A program made the position numbers and the translations under genes. A model generated the notes under the pieces. That model had not been told where the DNA came from, did not search any database, and saw only the letters and a program-made list of their open reading frames with translations. 64,000 nucleotides of DNA from contig NZ_CP107006.1 of assembly GCF_022867795.2 (NCBI RefSeq), positions 6,138,001 through 6,202,000 of the forward strand, given 5' to 3'. Below are positions 26,609 to 36,033 of this stretch, piece after piece. Numbering within the stretch: the first letter of the stretch is position 1; each line of letters opens with the position of its first letter. Origin of the DNA: Chitinophaga horti. GTDB taxonomy: Bacteria > Bacteroidota > Bacteroidia > Chitinophagales > Chitinophagaceae.

Positions 26609-27889
26609 TTATTCACTCCGAAAATACTGTTTTTCAGTTGGATGCGGCTGCCCGGAGATAGCGGCTTTATATTTTTCTTCGTCAAATTCTTTTTCATGTT
26701 TAGCAATTACCATCGTAGCAACACCATTTCCGATCAGGTTGGTGATGGCACGTGCTTCGGACATAAAGCGGTCTACCCCCACTAGTATTGCCAGTCCCTC
26801 CATGGGTATCACCTTCAATATAGCCAACGTAGAGGCCAGTACGATAAACCCGCTGCCCGTAATACCAGCCGCCCCCTTCGAGGTAATCATCAGGATAAAA
26901 ATGATAGACGCCTGTTGCCCAATAGTAAGCGGAACATTAAATACCTGCGCCATAAAAATGACAGACATCGACAGGTAAATGCTCGTCCCATCCAGGTTGA
27001 ACGAATACCCGGCAGGAATTACCAGTCCCACCACGGGTCGCGAGCAGCCGAGTTGCTCCAGTCGCTCCATGATGCCGGGCAGCGCAGATTCGGAGGAGGA
27101 AGTGCCCAGCACGATCAGCAGCTCGTTCCGGATAAATTTCAGGTATTTCCACAAGCTGATCTTATAATACGTGCAAATCAGCCCGAGTACAACAAACACA
27201 AAAAGAAACATGGTCAGGTACACGCTGACCATCAGTTTACCCAGCGGGACCAGCGCCAGCAGCCCAAACTCGCCGATTGTATAGGCCATACCGCCAAATG
27301 CACCGAGCGGCGCCAGTCTCATGACGAATTTGAGAATGTTGAAGAAGATTTGTGAGATCTTTTCGAATGTGTTGATTACCGTTTCGCCGGTGCTGCCCAT
27401 CTTGGAAAGGCCCCAGCCGAACAGTACGGAAAATACCAGCACCTGCAATACATCGCCCTTCGCAAACGCGTCAACTACATTGGAGGGGATGATGTGTCGG
27501 AAAAATTCGGTCCAGTCTACTCCGGCTGCCTGTTGTTCATAGGCTGCCACCTTAGACGTATCCACGTTTTTAAATGCAATGCCCTTACCCGGCTGCATAA
27601 AGTTCGCAACCACCAGCCCGATAAAAATGGCCAATGTGGTCACGATCTCGAAGTACAGCAGCGCTTTGCCGCCCACGCGGCCCACTTTTTTCATGTCGCC
27701 CATCTTCGCAATGCCCAAAACAATGGTGAAAAAGATGATCGGGGCGATCAACATGCGGATGAGATTGATAAACATGTCGCTGATCAGCTTAGCGACGTGT
27801 GAGAATTTTGGAAAGTATAGTCCTACTAAAATACCGACGATAATAGCAATAATCACCTGGAAATAGAGATGCCCAAACAGTTTTTTCAT
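26609..27889 (-). CDS. Dicarboxylate/amino acid:cation symporter (DAACS family)
   Basis: Inner-membrane uptake of C4-dicarboxylates, glutamate or aspartate with H+ or Na+. The 426-residue protein has about 8 hydrophobic segments. Family signatures: SSSESALPGIMERLEQLGC (hairpin HP1 with its serine-rich loop), AGYSFNLDGTSIY (the NMDGT-like motif in TM7, here NLDGT) and GITGSGFIVLASTL (HP2). The kinase gene begins 6 bases after this gene ends, so the two are probably cotranscribed and the kinase may respond to the transported substrate. Substrate specificity is not decided by the visible residues. Confidence 0.92.
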   Translation of the reverse strand: MKKLFGHLYFQVIIAIIVGILVGLYFPKFSHVAKLISDMFINLIRMLIAPIIFFTIVLGIAKMGDMKKVGRVGGKALLYFEIVTTLAIFIGLVVANFMQPGKGIAFKNVDTSKVAAYEQQAAGVDWTEFFRHIIPSNVVDAFAKGDVLQVLVFSVLFGWGLSKMGSTGETVINTFEKISQIFFNILKFVMRLAPLGAFGGMAYTIGEFGLLALVPLGKLMVSVYLTMFLFVFVVLGLICTYYKISLWKYLKFIRNELLIVLGTSSSESALPGIMERLEQLGCSRPVVGLVIPAGYSFNLDGTSIYLSMSVIFMAQVFNVPLTIGQQASIIFILMITSKGAAGITGSGFIVLASTLAILKVIPMEGLAILVGVDRFMSEARAITNLIGNGVATMVIAKHEKEFDEEKYKAAISGQPHPTEKQYFRSE

Positions 27890-27997
27890 GACGTAGCGAA
27901 CGATTTAAAGCCTTAAGATAATGTTAAAAAACTTTCTGATTTGAATAACTTAATCAGCGGATAGTCATTATCTATTAGACACGTCAGGAAGTAGCCG

Positions 27998-28005
27998 TAT
28001 ATTTG
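27998..28005 (+). promoter_or_regulatory. -7 promoter element upstream of the desaturase gene
   Basis: TATATTTG matches TAnnTTTG, 75 bases before the desaturase start. No matching -33 element is clear. Confidence 0.4.
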
Positions 28006-28080
28006 TAGAATCATCCGGACTTTTCAGGTTCGCTGATCAAAATCATTATTTTGGAATCGCAGGGATTTTAATTTCGCAAC

Positions 28081-28992
28081 ATGAGTACAACACCACAAAG
28101 AGGACAAATTAACTGGCTGCACGAGCTGGACTTTATAGGCATTCACTTCGTTCCGTTACTGGCGTTCTTTACGCACGTAACAGCGTTCGACTGGATTTTA
28201 TGCGCCGCGTTATACGTAGCGCGCATGTTTTTCGTAACAGGTGGTTACCACCGTTATTTTTCGCACAGGTCGTATAAAACTTCACGCTGGTTCCAGTTTA
28301 TCCTGGCAGGTGGCGCGCAGAGCAGCCTGCAGAAGGGTGCGCTCTGGTGGGCGGCTAATCACCGTGTACACCACAAACACAGCGATACCGAGGAAGATCC
28401 GCATTCTGCAAAACTGTACGGTTTCTGGTATTCACACATCGGTTGGATTATGACAAAAGATCATAAGGAAACCCGTTACGACCTGATCAAAGACTGGAAA
28501 GATCACAAAGAACTGCATTGGCTGAACAAGTACCACTGGGTGCCTGCCGTAATTCTCGCTGTAGCCGTGTATTTCGTAGGTAATAAAGTGAACGGTACCG
28601 GCTGGTTCGACTGGAGCGCCGGTATTTCTACCCTGCTGATCGGCTTCTTCCTGAGCACTGTGCTGTTGTTCCATGGCACCTTTACCATCAACTCACTGAT
28701 GCACAAAATTGGTAAAAAACGCTACCGTACCGGTGACGAATCACGCAACAGCCTGGTGCTGGCGCTGGTTACACTGGGCGAAGGCTGGCATAATAACCAC
28801 CACTATTACCAGAGCGCAACCCGTCAGGGCTTCTTCTGGTGGGAAGTGGATATTACCTTCTACATTATTCGTGCACTGGGCGCGTTGGGTATAGTTTGGG
28901 ATATCCGCGGCGTACCGGAGAAAGTGAAGGCGAGCAACCGTGTAGATGTGGTGAACTCCGAGCCGGTGAAAATCGAAGAGCCGGTACACTAA
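28081..28992 (+). CDS. Acyl-CoA/fatty acid desaturase (delta-9 type)
   Basis: Membrane di-iron enzyme that introduces a double bond into saturated acyl chains. The three histidine boxes are present: HRYFSH (about residues 57-62), HRVHHKH (94-100), and GEGWHNNHH near residue 240. Four hydrophobic segments surround them. The 303-residue length fits the bacterial stearoyl-CoA-type group. It is monocistronic with a terminator directly after it. Expression is likely temperature or membrane linked in this family, but no specific operator was seen. Confidence 0.92.
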   Translation: MSTTPQRGQINWLHELDFIGIHFVPLLAFFTHVTAFDWILCAALYVARMFFVTGGYHRYFSHRSYKTSRWFQFILAGGAQSSLQKGALWWAANHRVHHKHSDTEEDPHSAKLYGFWYSHIGWIMTKDHKETRYDLIKDWKDHKELHWLNKYHWVPAVILAVAVYFVGNKVNGTGWFDWSAGISTLLIGFFLSTVLLFHGTFTINSLMHKIGKKRYRTGDESRNSLVLALVTLGEGWHNNHHYYQSATRQGFFWWEVDITFYIIRALGALGIVWDIRGVPEKVKASNRVDVVNSEPVKIEEPVH

Positions 28993-29016
28993 CAACAAAG
29001 CATATATTATTATAAA

Positions 29017-29047
29017 GAAAGGCTTTCCGCAAGGGAGGCCTTTTTTA
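29017..29047 (+). terminator. Terminator after the desaturase
   Basis: AAGGCTTTCC pairs with GGGAGGCCTT around GCAA (one mismatch), followed by TTTTTT. Confidence 0.8.
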
Positions 29048-29743
29048 TTCCTCCATGTGCTCCTGGCTTAGCTTATGTAGTTTTTCCTGGTTGATGATGC
29101 GGATGTTTTTGCCGGATACTTCTACGGCGTTATCGTTGATGAGTTCATTCATCATGCGGAAAGCGGTTTCGTACGTGGTGCCCGTGTAAGACGCAAGGTC
29201 CTGGCGGCTGAGCTGGAGGTTGATATGGCCTTCTTTGTTGGTGCCGAACTTCTCTTGAAGCATGGAAAGGGCAGTGGCGATGCGGCCTTTTACGGACATA
29301 TGCGCCAGGTTGCGCATTTTTTTCTCCGACTCCTGCAGCTCGCGGGCGTAAAACATCATGAGCTCGTACAGTAGTTCGTTATTTACTTTGAGGGTCGATT
29401 TAAAGAAGGATAGCTCCACGTAACAAACAGTCGTCGGCTCCAGTGCCGTGGCTGAAACCGGGTACACTAATTCTGTACCAATGCCGCGGTGGCCTACGAT
29501 GTCGCCGCTTTTGGCAAAACGTACGATCAGTTCCTTATCCTTACTCCAGTGCTTGTGCACCTTCATTTTACCGGAGTAGATGAAGTAAATGCCTGTCACC
29601 GCATCATGCTCGGAGAACAGCAGCTGCCCTTTGTTGAGAACATAGTTGGTGCGATGCGCTTCAATGGCCGGCAGCCAATCTTTCAAACAAAGCCTGCACA
29701 TCAGGCAGGTATTAAGGTCGCAGCCATGCTTATCTTTCTTCAT
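29045..29743 (-). CDS. Crp/Fnr family regulator with N-terminal cysteine cluster
   Basis: 232-residue transcription factor. The cyclic-nucleotide-binding-like domain spans about 30-140 and the HTH_Crp domain about 150-225, with the recognition helix region SRQDLASYTGTTYETAFRMM. The N-terminus has cysteines at 8, 13, 16 and 19 (C-x4-C-x2-C-x2-C), comparable to the iron-sulfur ligand cluster of FNR, so an oxygen or NO response is plausible. The gene starts 2 bases after cobA ends, in one operon, next to divergent nirBD. The natural inference is regulation of nitrite assimilation and siroheme synthesis. Confidence 0.87.
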   Translation of the reverse strand: MKKDKHGCDLNTCLMCRLCLKDWLPAIEAHRTNYVLNKGQLLFSEHDAVTGIYFIYSGKMKVHKHWSKDKELIVRFAKSGDIVGHRGIGTELVYPVSATALEPTTVCYVELSFFKSTLKVNNELLYELMMFYARELQESEKKMRNLAHMSVKGRIATALSMLQEKFGTNKEGHINLQLSRQDLASYTGTTYETAFRMMNELINDNAVEVSGKNIRIINQEKLHKLSQEHMEE

Positions 29744-29745
29744 CT

Positions 29746-30525
29746 TCAGGTTTTACTGTTAACGGCCCGTGTGCCGGCTTCCAAATTAACATATTCTTTT
29801 ATTAAAGATGGATGCAGATTTACCACTTCGCCTACCATAATGATGGCTGGATTACCCATTTCTTCGTATTGCGCACGATAAACGATGTCTTTTACCTTGC
29901 CGATCACGATTTTTTCGCGGGATGTGGTACCGTCCTGGATAATGGCTACGGGCGTTTCGGCTTTGCCGTAGGAAGCAAATATCTCCATGATCGTTTCCAG
30001 TTTACTCATGGCCATCAGCAGGATTACCGTGGCTGACGATTGGGCGGCCAGCCGTATATCCTCAGAAATGTCGCCGCTGCGGGTGGTGCCGGTCGTTACC
30101 CAAAAACTTTCGTTCACGCCGCGGCAGGTGAGGGGTATCATCTGCGAAGCTGGTACCGCCAATGCACTGGAAATGCCCGGAATCACCTGAACCGCAATGC
30201 CATGTGCCCGCGCAGCGTCTATTTCTTCGCCGGCGCGGCCAAATACGAAGGGGTCACCACCTTTTAGCCTGACCACTTGGCCGTGGGAGAAGGCGTAACT
30301 TATAATAAGATCATTTATTTCCTGCTGCGAGAGGGCATGGCAGCCGAAACGTTTGCCCACGAACTGTTTTACCGCATCCGGACGGGCATACTGCAGCAAG
30401 TCTTCATTGGCCAGTGCATCATATAATATCACATCCGCCGCGCCGATCGTACGGATAGCTTTCAGGGTAATTAATTCGGGATCTCCGGGGCCGGCGCCTA
30501 CTAAACTTAAAGATGGAATTGACAT
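29746..30525 (-). CDS. cobA: Uroporphyrinogen-III C-methyltransferase (SUMT)
   Basis: Uses two SAM to methylate uroporphyrinogen III to precorrin-2, the entry to siroheme and cobalamin. Motifs: LVGAGPGDPELITLKA at the N-terminus, RLKGGDPFVFGRAGEE, VIPGISSALA and LTCRGV. Start chosen at 30525 (MSIPSLSLVG); another ATG 4 codons upstream is equally possible. There is no CysG dehydrogenase/chelatase part, so the last two siroheme steps are elsewhere. It is divergent to nirB, whose product needs siroheme. Confidence 0.93.
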   Translation of the reverse strand: MSIPSLSLVGAGPGDPELITLKAIRTIGAADVILYDALANEDLLQYARPDAVKQFVGKRFGCHALSQQEINDLIISYAFSHGQVVRLKGGDPFVFGRAGEEIDAARAHGIAVQVIPGISSALAVPASQMIPLTCRGVNESFWVTTGTTRSGDISEDIRLAAQSSATVILLMAMSKLETIMEIFASYGKAETPVAIIQDGTTSREKIVIGKVKDIVYRAQYEEMGNPAIIMVGEVVNLHPSLIKEYVNLEAGTRAVNSKT

Positions 30526-30537
30526 ATTAAAATACAT

Positions 30538-30720
30538 TATGTTTTAAAATATCTGACTTATTTCTAGTAATTCATTATAAAAATAGTCAAATAACTCCTA
30601 ATTTCATGACACAAATCATAGTAATTATATAATTATTTGGATAGTTTGGAAGGGAAAGTGATATATAGAAATAATTGTAATTAAATAAGAGGTCAAATTA
30701 TTTACCCAAAAACACGCTCC
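30538..30720. promoter_or_regulatory. Divergent control region between cobA and nirB
   Basis: This AT-rich stretch must hold the promoters for both operons. It contains the 14-base perfect palindrome TAATTATATAATTA (30622-30635), which could be an operator but may also arise by chance in AT-rich DNA. No clear Crp/Fnr-type TTGAT-N4-ATCAA site was seen, and no convincing TAnnTTTG element. Confidence 0.35.
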
Positions 30721-33261
30721 ATGAAAATTGTTATTGTAGGCAACGGTATGGTCGGCTATAAATGCTGCGAGAAATTGGTCGCCCGCGCCATACCCGGAAT
30801 CAGCATCGTTGTATTTGGGGAGGAGCCCCGTCCGGCATACGACCGCGTTCACCTGAGCAGCTACTTTGACGGTAAGACCGAAGCAGACCTGCAAATGGCC
30901 GCCCCGGACTGGTATACCACTAATAATATCCGCCTTCACCTGGGCGATCCTGTGCAACATATTGACACGCAGGCTAAAACAGTACTCACACATACCGGGC
31001 TGGTAGAACACTACGACTATCTGATCATGGCCACCGGCTCGTCTGCCTTTGTACCCGATATTCCGGGGGTAGATAAGAACGGCGTATTTGTCTACCGCAC
31101 GATCGAAGACCTGGAGATGATGCAGGCTTACGCGCCCAAAGCAAAACGCGCCGCCGTGATCGGTGGCGGCCTGCTCGGCCTGGAAGCTGCCAAAGCGCTC
31201 ATCGACCTCGGCATCGCCGATACACATATTATCGAATTCTCGCCCCGGCTCATGCCCCGGCAGATCGATCAAAACGGCTCCCGCATCCTTCAACATAAAC
31301 TGGAATCGCTCGGACTGAAGATTCATACGGCTAAAAACACCACCGAAATTACCGGCGACGATGTAATTACAGGTATGCAGTTCGCTGACGATACATCCAT
31401 CCAGGTAGATATGCTGGTGATATCCGCAGGGATTAAACCACGCGATGAACTGGCGACGCTCGCAGGACTGGAAACCGGCCGCCGTGGCGGTATTGTGGTG
31501 AACGATCGTATGCAGACTTCTGATCCAAGTATATATGCGGTAGGCGAGTGCGCCTTGTTCGATGGCATGATATACGGCCTGGTAGCACCAGGTTACGAAA
31601 TGGCAGAAGTGGCGCTGGATCACATCTTCGGAGGAGAGAAGAGATTCTCGGCCTTCGATATGAGCACCAAGCTGAAACTGATCGGCGTAGATGTGGCCAG
31701 CTTCGGCGATCCTTTCACACCCGAAGGCGAATGTCGCGCGATTGTGTTTGAAGATCACGTTAAAGGGGTATACAAGCGCATCAACGTAAGTAATGATGGT
31801 CAGTATTTGTTAGGCGGTATTTTAATTGGTGACGCCGCTGCCTATAACATGCTGCTGCAAACTGCTAAGAACAAAATCAAATTACCGGAGAATCCTGAAG
31901 ATGTGCTGCTCGGCTCCCGCGGCGGCAGCAGCGACACAGGCGCAGGTGTACAAGGCTTACCCGATGAGGCGGTGATCTGCAGCTGCGAAGGCATTACGAA
32001 AGGTGCCATCTGCAAAGCGGTGGAAGATGGTAACGAAACCTTCAATGATATTAAGAAGTGCACGAAGGCGGCGACCTGCTGCGGTGGCTGCACGCCAATG
32101 GTGAAAGACCTCATCACCTACACGCTCAAATCCCAGGGTAAATACATCCGCAACGTACTTTGCGAGCACTTCCAGTACTCCCGCCAGGAGATGTTCGATC
32201 TCATCAAAATAAAAGAACTGAAATCTTTCGACGCTGTGCTGGATGCTTACGGCCATGGCGACGGCTGTGAGGTGTGTAAACCCGTTGTCGTGTCTATCAT
32301 CGCCAGCTTATGGAATGAAATGGTACTCGTGAAAGGCAATGATACTGCGCAGGATTCCAACGACCGCTTCCTCGCGAACATCCAGAAGGGAGGCACATAT
32401 TCAGTGGTGCCGCGCATCCCCGGAGGCGAGATCACTCCGCAAAAATTAATGGTGATCGGTCGTGTGGCAGATAAGTACGGGCTGTACACAAAAATCACAG
32501 GCGGCCAGCGAATCGATATGTTCGGCGCGCATGTAAGCGACTTGCCCAACATCTGGGAGGAGCTGATCAACGAAGGATTTGAAAGTGGCCATGCGTACGG
32601 TAAAGCGTTACGTACAGTAAAAAGCTGCGTAGGTTCTACCTGGTGCCGCTTCGGTTTGCATGATAGTGTGAGTTTCGCTATCAGGGTGGAGGAGCGTTAC
32701 CGTGGCCTGCGTGCGCCGCACAAACTAAAGTCGGCCGTATCAGGTTGCATTCGGGAATGTGCCGAAGCGCAGTCGAAAGACTTTGGCATTATTGCTACTG
32801 AAAGGGGCTGGAACCTGTACGTCTGCGGCAACGGCGGCTCCAAACCGCAGCACGCATTGCTGCTCGCCACCGATGTGGACAGCGAAACCTGCATTCGCCT
32901 GATCGACCGGTTCCTGATGTTTTATATCAAAACGGCTGATCCACTCACCCGCACTGCCACCTGGCTCAACAAAATGGAAGGCGGCATCGAATACCTGAAA
33001 AATGTAGTATTGAATGATAGCCTGGGTATTGCCGATGAACTCGAAAAAGAAATGCAATACCTGGTGGATAATTACAAATGCGAGTGGCGCGAAGTGGTGG
33101 AAAACCCGGAGCTGCGTAAACGTTTTAACCACTTCGTAAACGCCCCCGGCGAAAAAGATCCGAACATCAAGTTTGATACGCTGCGCGACCAGAAGAAAGC
33201 AGCCGAATGGAATAACGAAACGTATTGTCAAACAGAAAAGATAGTATCATGTCAATCCTGA
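30721..33261 (+). CDS. nirB: NADH-dependent nitrite reductase, large subunit
   Basis: Cytoplasmic siroheme enzyme reducing nitrite to ammonium with NAD(P)H. The 846 residues show an FAD/NAD module (GNGMVGYKCCEKL, then GGGLLGLEAAKALIDLG), a BFD-like [2Fe-2S] region around residues 415-460 with CSCEGITKG and CCGGCTPM, and the sulfite/nitrite reductase half with siroheme/[4Fe-4S] ligands CVGSTWC and CIRECAE. It overlaps the nirD start by 13 bases. The length and domain order are normal for assimilatory NirB. Confidence 0.96.
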   Translation: MKIVIVGNGMVGYKCCEKLVARAIPGISIVVFGEEPRPAYDRVHLSSYFDGKTEADLQMAAPDWYTTNNIRLHLGDPVQHIDTQAKTVLTHTGLVEHYDYLIMATGSSAFVPDIPGVDKNGVFVYRTIEDLEMMQAYAPKAKRAAVIGGGLLGLEAAKALIDLGIADTHIIEFSPRLMPRQIDQNGSRILQHKLESLGLKIHTAKNTTEITGDDVITGMQFADDTSIQVDMLVISAGIKPRDELATLAGLETGRRGGIVVNDRMQTSDPSIYAVGECALFDGMIYGLVAPGYEMAEVALDHIFGGEKRFSAFDMSTKLKLIGVDVASFGDPFTPEGECRAIVFEDHVKGVYKRINVSNDGQYLLGGILIGDAAAYNMLLQTAKNKIKLPENPEDVLLGSRGGSSDTGAGVQGLPDEAVICSCEGITKGAICKAVEDGNETFNDIKKCTKAATCCGGCTPMVKDLITYTLKSQGKYIRNVLCEHFQYSRQEMFDLIKIKELKSFDAVLDAYGHGDGCEVCKPVVVSIIASLWNEMVLVKGNDTAQDSNDRFLANIQKGGTYSVVPRIPGGEITPQKLMVIGRVADKYGLYTKITGGQRIDMFGAHVSDLPNIWEELINEGFESGHAYGKALRTVKSCVGSTWCRFGLHDSVSFAIRVEERYRGLRAPHKLKSAVSGCIRECAEAQSKDFGIIATERGWNLYVCGNGGSKPQHALLLATDVDSETCIRLIDRFLMFYIKTADPLTRTATWLNKMEGGIEYLKNVVLNDSLGIADELEKEMQYLVDNYKCEWREVVENPELRKRFNHFVNAPGEKDPNIKFDTLRDQKKAAEWNNETYCQTEKIVSCQS

Positions 33262-33632
33262 ACACAGAAGTTATTACCTGGTTTTTTGCCTGTAAAGTGG
33301 AAGATGTGCCGGCTAACGGCGGTGTTTGTGTAAAATACAATGACGAGCAGATCGCGCTGTTCAACTTTGCGCGACGTGGTGAATGGTATGCGTCCCAGAA
33401 CCTTTGTCCGCACCGGATGCAGATGGCGCTAAGCCGCGGTATGACCGGCACACAGCAGGGCGAGCCCAAAGTGGCCTGTCCGTTCCATAAAAAAACATTC
33501 TCGCTGGAAGATGGCCGTTGCCTGTCCGACGAGCACGAATGTTCTATCACCGTTTATCCCGTTCGTGTTGAAGACGATCGTGTGTATATCGGCATTAATA
33601 ACGGGAAAGAGGAAGCAGTGGTGATGGCGTAA
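33249..33632 (+). CDS. nirD: Nitrite reductase small subunit (Rieske-type)
   Basis: 127-residue partner of NirB with a Rieske fold. CPHRMQMAL and CPFHKKTFSL give the C-x-H...C-x2-H pattern, so this one may bind a [2Fe-2S] cluster; many NirD proteins have lost the ligands. The start at 33249 is chosen because MSILNTEVITWFFACKV fits the family; an upstream start 8 codons earlier would extend the overlap with nirB. Translation is coupled to nirB. Confidence 0.92.
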   Translation: MSILNTEVITWFFACKVEDVPANGGVCVKYNDEQIALFNFARRGEWYASQNLCPHRMQMALSRGMTGTQQGEPKVACPFHKKTFSLEDGRCLSDEHECSITVYPVRVEDDRVYIGINNGKEEAVVMA

Positions 33633-33658
33633 AATTTCGCTCACTTAAATCAACCAAA

Positions 33659-35002
33659 ATGTTCTGCAAAAAATTGTTCCGTACCGGCGCATGCATTGTG
33701 CTGGTAACGATCGGCTGTTACGCCCCGCTCAAAGCCCAGTTGACCCTCGATGCGCAACTTCGTACCCGAACGGAGTACCGCGACGGACAGGGCGCTCCGC
33801 TTCCTAAAACAGCTAATCCCGCATTGTTCACGTCTCAGCGCACGCGAATGGCGGCGGGCTGGTCGGGGTACCGGTTAAAGTTTGGTCTCACGGTGCAGGA
33901 TGTACGCGTTTGGGGGCAGGATGTATCGACGATCAACAGAACAACTACGCAGGATAATAATGGACTGATGTTACATGAAGCCTGGGGCGAAGTTTTTCTT
34001 ACAGATACAATCGTGAAAAACCGCAGCCTCAGCCTGAAAATAGGTCGGCAGGAACTGAATTACGACGATGGCCGCCTGCTCGGTAACCTCGACTGGCTGC
34101 AGCAGGCGCGAAGGCACGACGGGGCTGTGTTAAAATATGAAACCGGGCCGTGGATGCTGCATGCCGGTGGCGCTTTCAATCAAAATAAAGAAAACGCAGC
34201 AGGCACATTGTATAACGGAACGCCGCCCGGAGCTTACCCTGCCAATACCAATGGCGGCGCCATGTACAAGGGAATGGAGTTTATTTACGCTGGTCGCAAA
34301 CTGAAAAAAGGAAATGTATCCCTGCTCCTGTTTGCCGATCAGTTCTCGCGCTACCACAACGACTCTGTCGATAACAAACCCGTGAAAACCTGGGATGCCG
34401 GCGCTTATCACCGCTTTACCGGCGGTGTGTACTTCACCAATACATTCCACGATCTCACGGTCACGTCCTCAGCCTACTACCAGACCGGCAAAACGGCCGA
34501 CGGCGTAAAGCTCGATGCAGCGCTGTTCTCCGCCGCTTTCCAATATGCATTGAGCAAAAAAGTAAGTGTAGGAATAGGTGGTGATTATACGACAGGCGGC
34601 GGTGCGGGCAAGGCCTTCGATCCGCTGTACGGCACGCCGCATAAGTTCTGGGGATACATGGATTACTTCTATGTGGCATCCGGCTTTGGTGCGCGCGGCT
34701 TGCAGGATTATTACCTGCGCCTGAAAACAAAACCGGGCGAAAGGTGGATGCTGAATGCCGATGTACACCAGTTTTACAGCGCCAGCGATATTGTTGGCCA
34801 TAACCGCAACTTCGGCCAGGAGCTGGATCTGACAGCCAACTTCGCGCTTACGAAAGTGATTGGTTTTGAAGCCGGGTATAGTTTTTTTAATAGTCAGCCC
34901 AACCTTACGTCGCCGGGTGTGAAGAACGTTGCCAATGCACAAAGCGCCAATCACTGGGCGTATCTCATGATCAATATAAAACCATCTTTATTGTTTAAAT
35001 AG
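33659..35002 (+). CDS. Outer-membrane channel, alginate-export/porin-like, in the nir operon
   Basis: 447-residue outer-membrane protein with a signal peptide of about 26 residues (ending PLKAQ), then AQLRTRTEYRDGQG and alternating aromatic/polar strands characteristic of the alginate-export (AlgE-like) barrel family. LEIGRQELNYDDGR-like text (here LKIGRQELNYDDGRLLG) is a landmark of this group. It lies 26 bases after nirD and is probably cotranscribed. A role as nitrate/nitrite entry channel is inferred from the context, not shown by sequence. Confidence 0.75.
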   Translation: MFCKKLFRTGACIVLVTIGCYAPLKAQLTLDAQLRTRTEYRDGQGAPLPKTANPALFTSQRTRMAAGWSGYRLKFGLTVQDVRVWGQDVSTINRTTTQDNNGLMLHEAWGEVFLTDTIVKNRSLSLKIGRQELNYDDGRLLGNLDWLQQARRHDGAVLKYETGPWMLHAGGAFNQNKENAAGTLYNGTPPGAYPANTNGGAMYKGMEFIYAGRKLKKGNVSLLLFADQFSRYHNDSVDNKPVKTWDAGAYHRFTGGVYFTNTFHDLTVTSSAYYQTGKTADGVKLDAALFSAAFQYALSKKVSVGIGGDYTTGGGAGKAFDPLYGTPHKFWGYMDYFYVASGFGARGLQDYYLRLKTKPGERWMLNADVHQFYSASDIVGHNRNFGQELDLTANFALTKVIGFEAGYSFFNSQPNLTSPGVKNVANAQSANHWAYLMINIKPSLLFK

Positions 35003-35055
35003 CCGTTCGCTTTTATAAATTCCCATTTCAGCGATGAATAACTACATAGCAAATA

Positions 35056-35090
35056 GGGCTGTCCCCGCTACGGGGCGGCCTTGTTATTTT
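35056..35090 (+). terminator. Possible terminator after the nir operon
   Basis: GGGCTGTCCCCG pairs imperfectly with CGGGGCGGCC around CTA, followed by TTGTTATTTT. The stem has mismatches and the T-run is interrupted. Confidence 0.5.
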
Positions 35091-35108
35091 AATTGCTATC
35101 TTTAAATT

Positions 35109-35522
35109 ATGGCCGACAATCAATACTATGTATCCACGGAAAAAGAGCGGCTGGATGTGGAGGTGATTACCGAGTTCCTGAGCCGCAGGTCTTACTGGGC
35201 AAGGGGTAGAAGCCGCGAAGAAGTGGAACGCTCGATCAAACATTCGCTTTGTTTTGGTGTATATACCGAAGCGGGCACGCAGGTCGCTTTTGGCCGCGTC
35301 GTTACAGATTATACCGTATTTGCCTGGGTGATGGACGTGTTTGTACTCGAACCTTATCGCGGGCAGGGCATCAGTAAACTACTCATGGAAAACATGCTGG
35401 CACACCCCGAACTGCAAACCCTGAAACGCTGGGGACTTGGTACCAGCGATGCCCACCGGCTTTACGAGCAGTTCGGCTTCCGCGGCCTGTCGCATCCCGA
35501 AAAGATGATGGAACGTTTGTAG
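35109..35522 (+). CDS. GNAT family N-acetyltransferase
   Basis: 137-residue acyltransferase of the GCN5 superfamily. The acetyl-CoA phosphate loop is VLEPYRGQGISKLLMENML (Q/RxxGxG/A type), preceded by the strand WVMDVFVLE. The C-terminus has LGTSDAHRLYEQFGF, typical of this small subgroup. Substrate unknown. A TATCTTTA sequence a few bases before the start may be a -7 element. It ends exactly where the convergent DinB gene ends. Confidence 0.87.
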   Translation: MADNQYYVSTEKERLDVEVITEFLSRRSYWARGRSREEVERSIKHSLCFGVYTEAGTQVAFGRVVTDYTVFAWVMDVFVLEPYRGQGISKLLMENMLAHPELQTLKRWGLGTSDAHRLYEQFGFRGLSHPEKMMERL

Positions 35523-35960
35523 CTACCGTTTAATATCCGTATCCACCGGAATATGGCCCCAGTGGCGGCTGATGGACAGTATCTGCCCTTTGTGATGAAA
35601 TTCGTGCGTGATCACGTGCGTAAAAAGTTCCAGCGCCGTACTGTCCCCGATGCGCGCCTGCGGGTCGGGATAACGCGCGAAGAAATCTGCCAGCAGCAGG
35701 TTGATCTCCGCAAACAATTGCCGCGCATCGTCGATGTTTTGCACCTGCTCGTACGGCGTAAACGGCAACTCCTGTTGCAGTGCATCCTGGCCGATCCAGC
35801 CCTGGTAAGTGTTACAGATATGCACGAGCAGGTTACGGATACTACCACCGCGCCCAAATCCTTCGCAGGGCTGTAGGAAATGCGCATCGCTCAGCGTGGC
35901 GCAATAGTCGAGCAGCACTTGCCGCGAACCCTTTACCATATCGTATTGCAGTTGCATCAT
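35523..35960 (-). CDS. DinB family protein
   Basis: Small helical protein of the DinB/YfiT superfamily (about 145 residues from the chosen start MMQLQYDMVKG). The likely metal triad is His in LLVHICNTYQGW and two in ITHEFHHKGQI. Members include thiol transferases and uncharacterised stress proteins, so the reaction cannot be named. The upstream in-frame extension to 36023 runs into a dispersed repeat and is rejected. The stop is directly adjacent to the stop of the convergent GNAT gene. Confidence 0.82.
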   Translation of the reverse strand: MMQLQYDMVKGSRQVLLDYCATLSDAHFLQPCEGFGRGGSIRNLLVHICNTYQGWIGQDALQQELPFTPYEQVQNIDDARQLFAEINLLLADFFARYPDPQARIGDSTALELFTHVITHEFHHKGQILSISRHWGHIPVDTDIKR

Positions 35961-36005
35961 GATAATAAAGTTAACAACTTTGGTACCAGCTGAGGGGACT
36001 TTTCT

Positions 36006-36033
36006 CAGCCGCCGTTGTGTCACTCACTTGTAC
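36006..36033 (+). repeat. Dispersed 28-bp repeat, copy 2
   Basis: Identical over 28 bases to the inverted copy at 6508-6535 and over the first 24 to 62771-62794. Six bases further on is a perfect 9-base inverted repeat, CACTTTTTT...AAAAAAGTG (36039-36065), of unknown role. Confidence 0.85.

Noticed and set aside
30622..30635. TAATTATATAATTA palindrome as a firm operator of nirB/cobA
   Set aside because: It is perfect, but in very AT-rich DNA such a palindrome can occur by chance; kept only as part of the control region.
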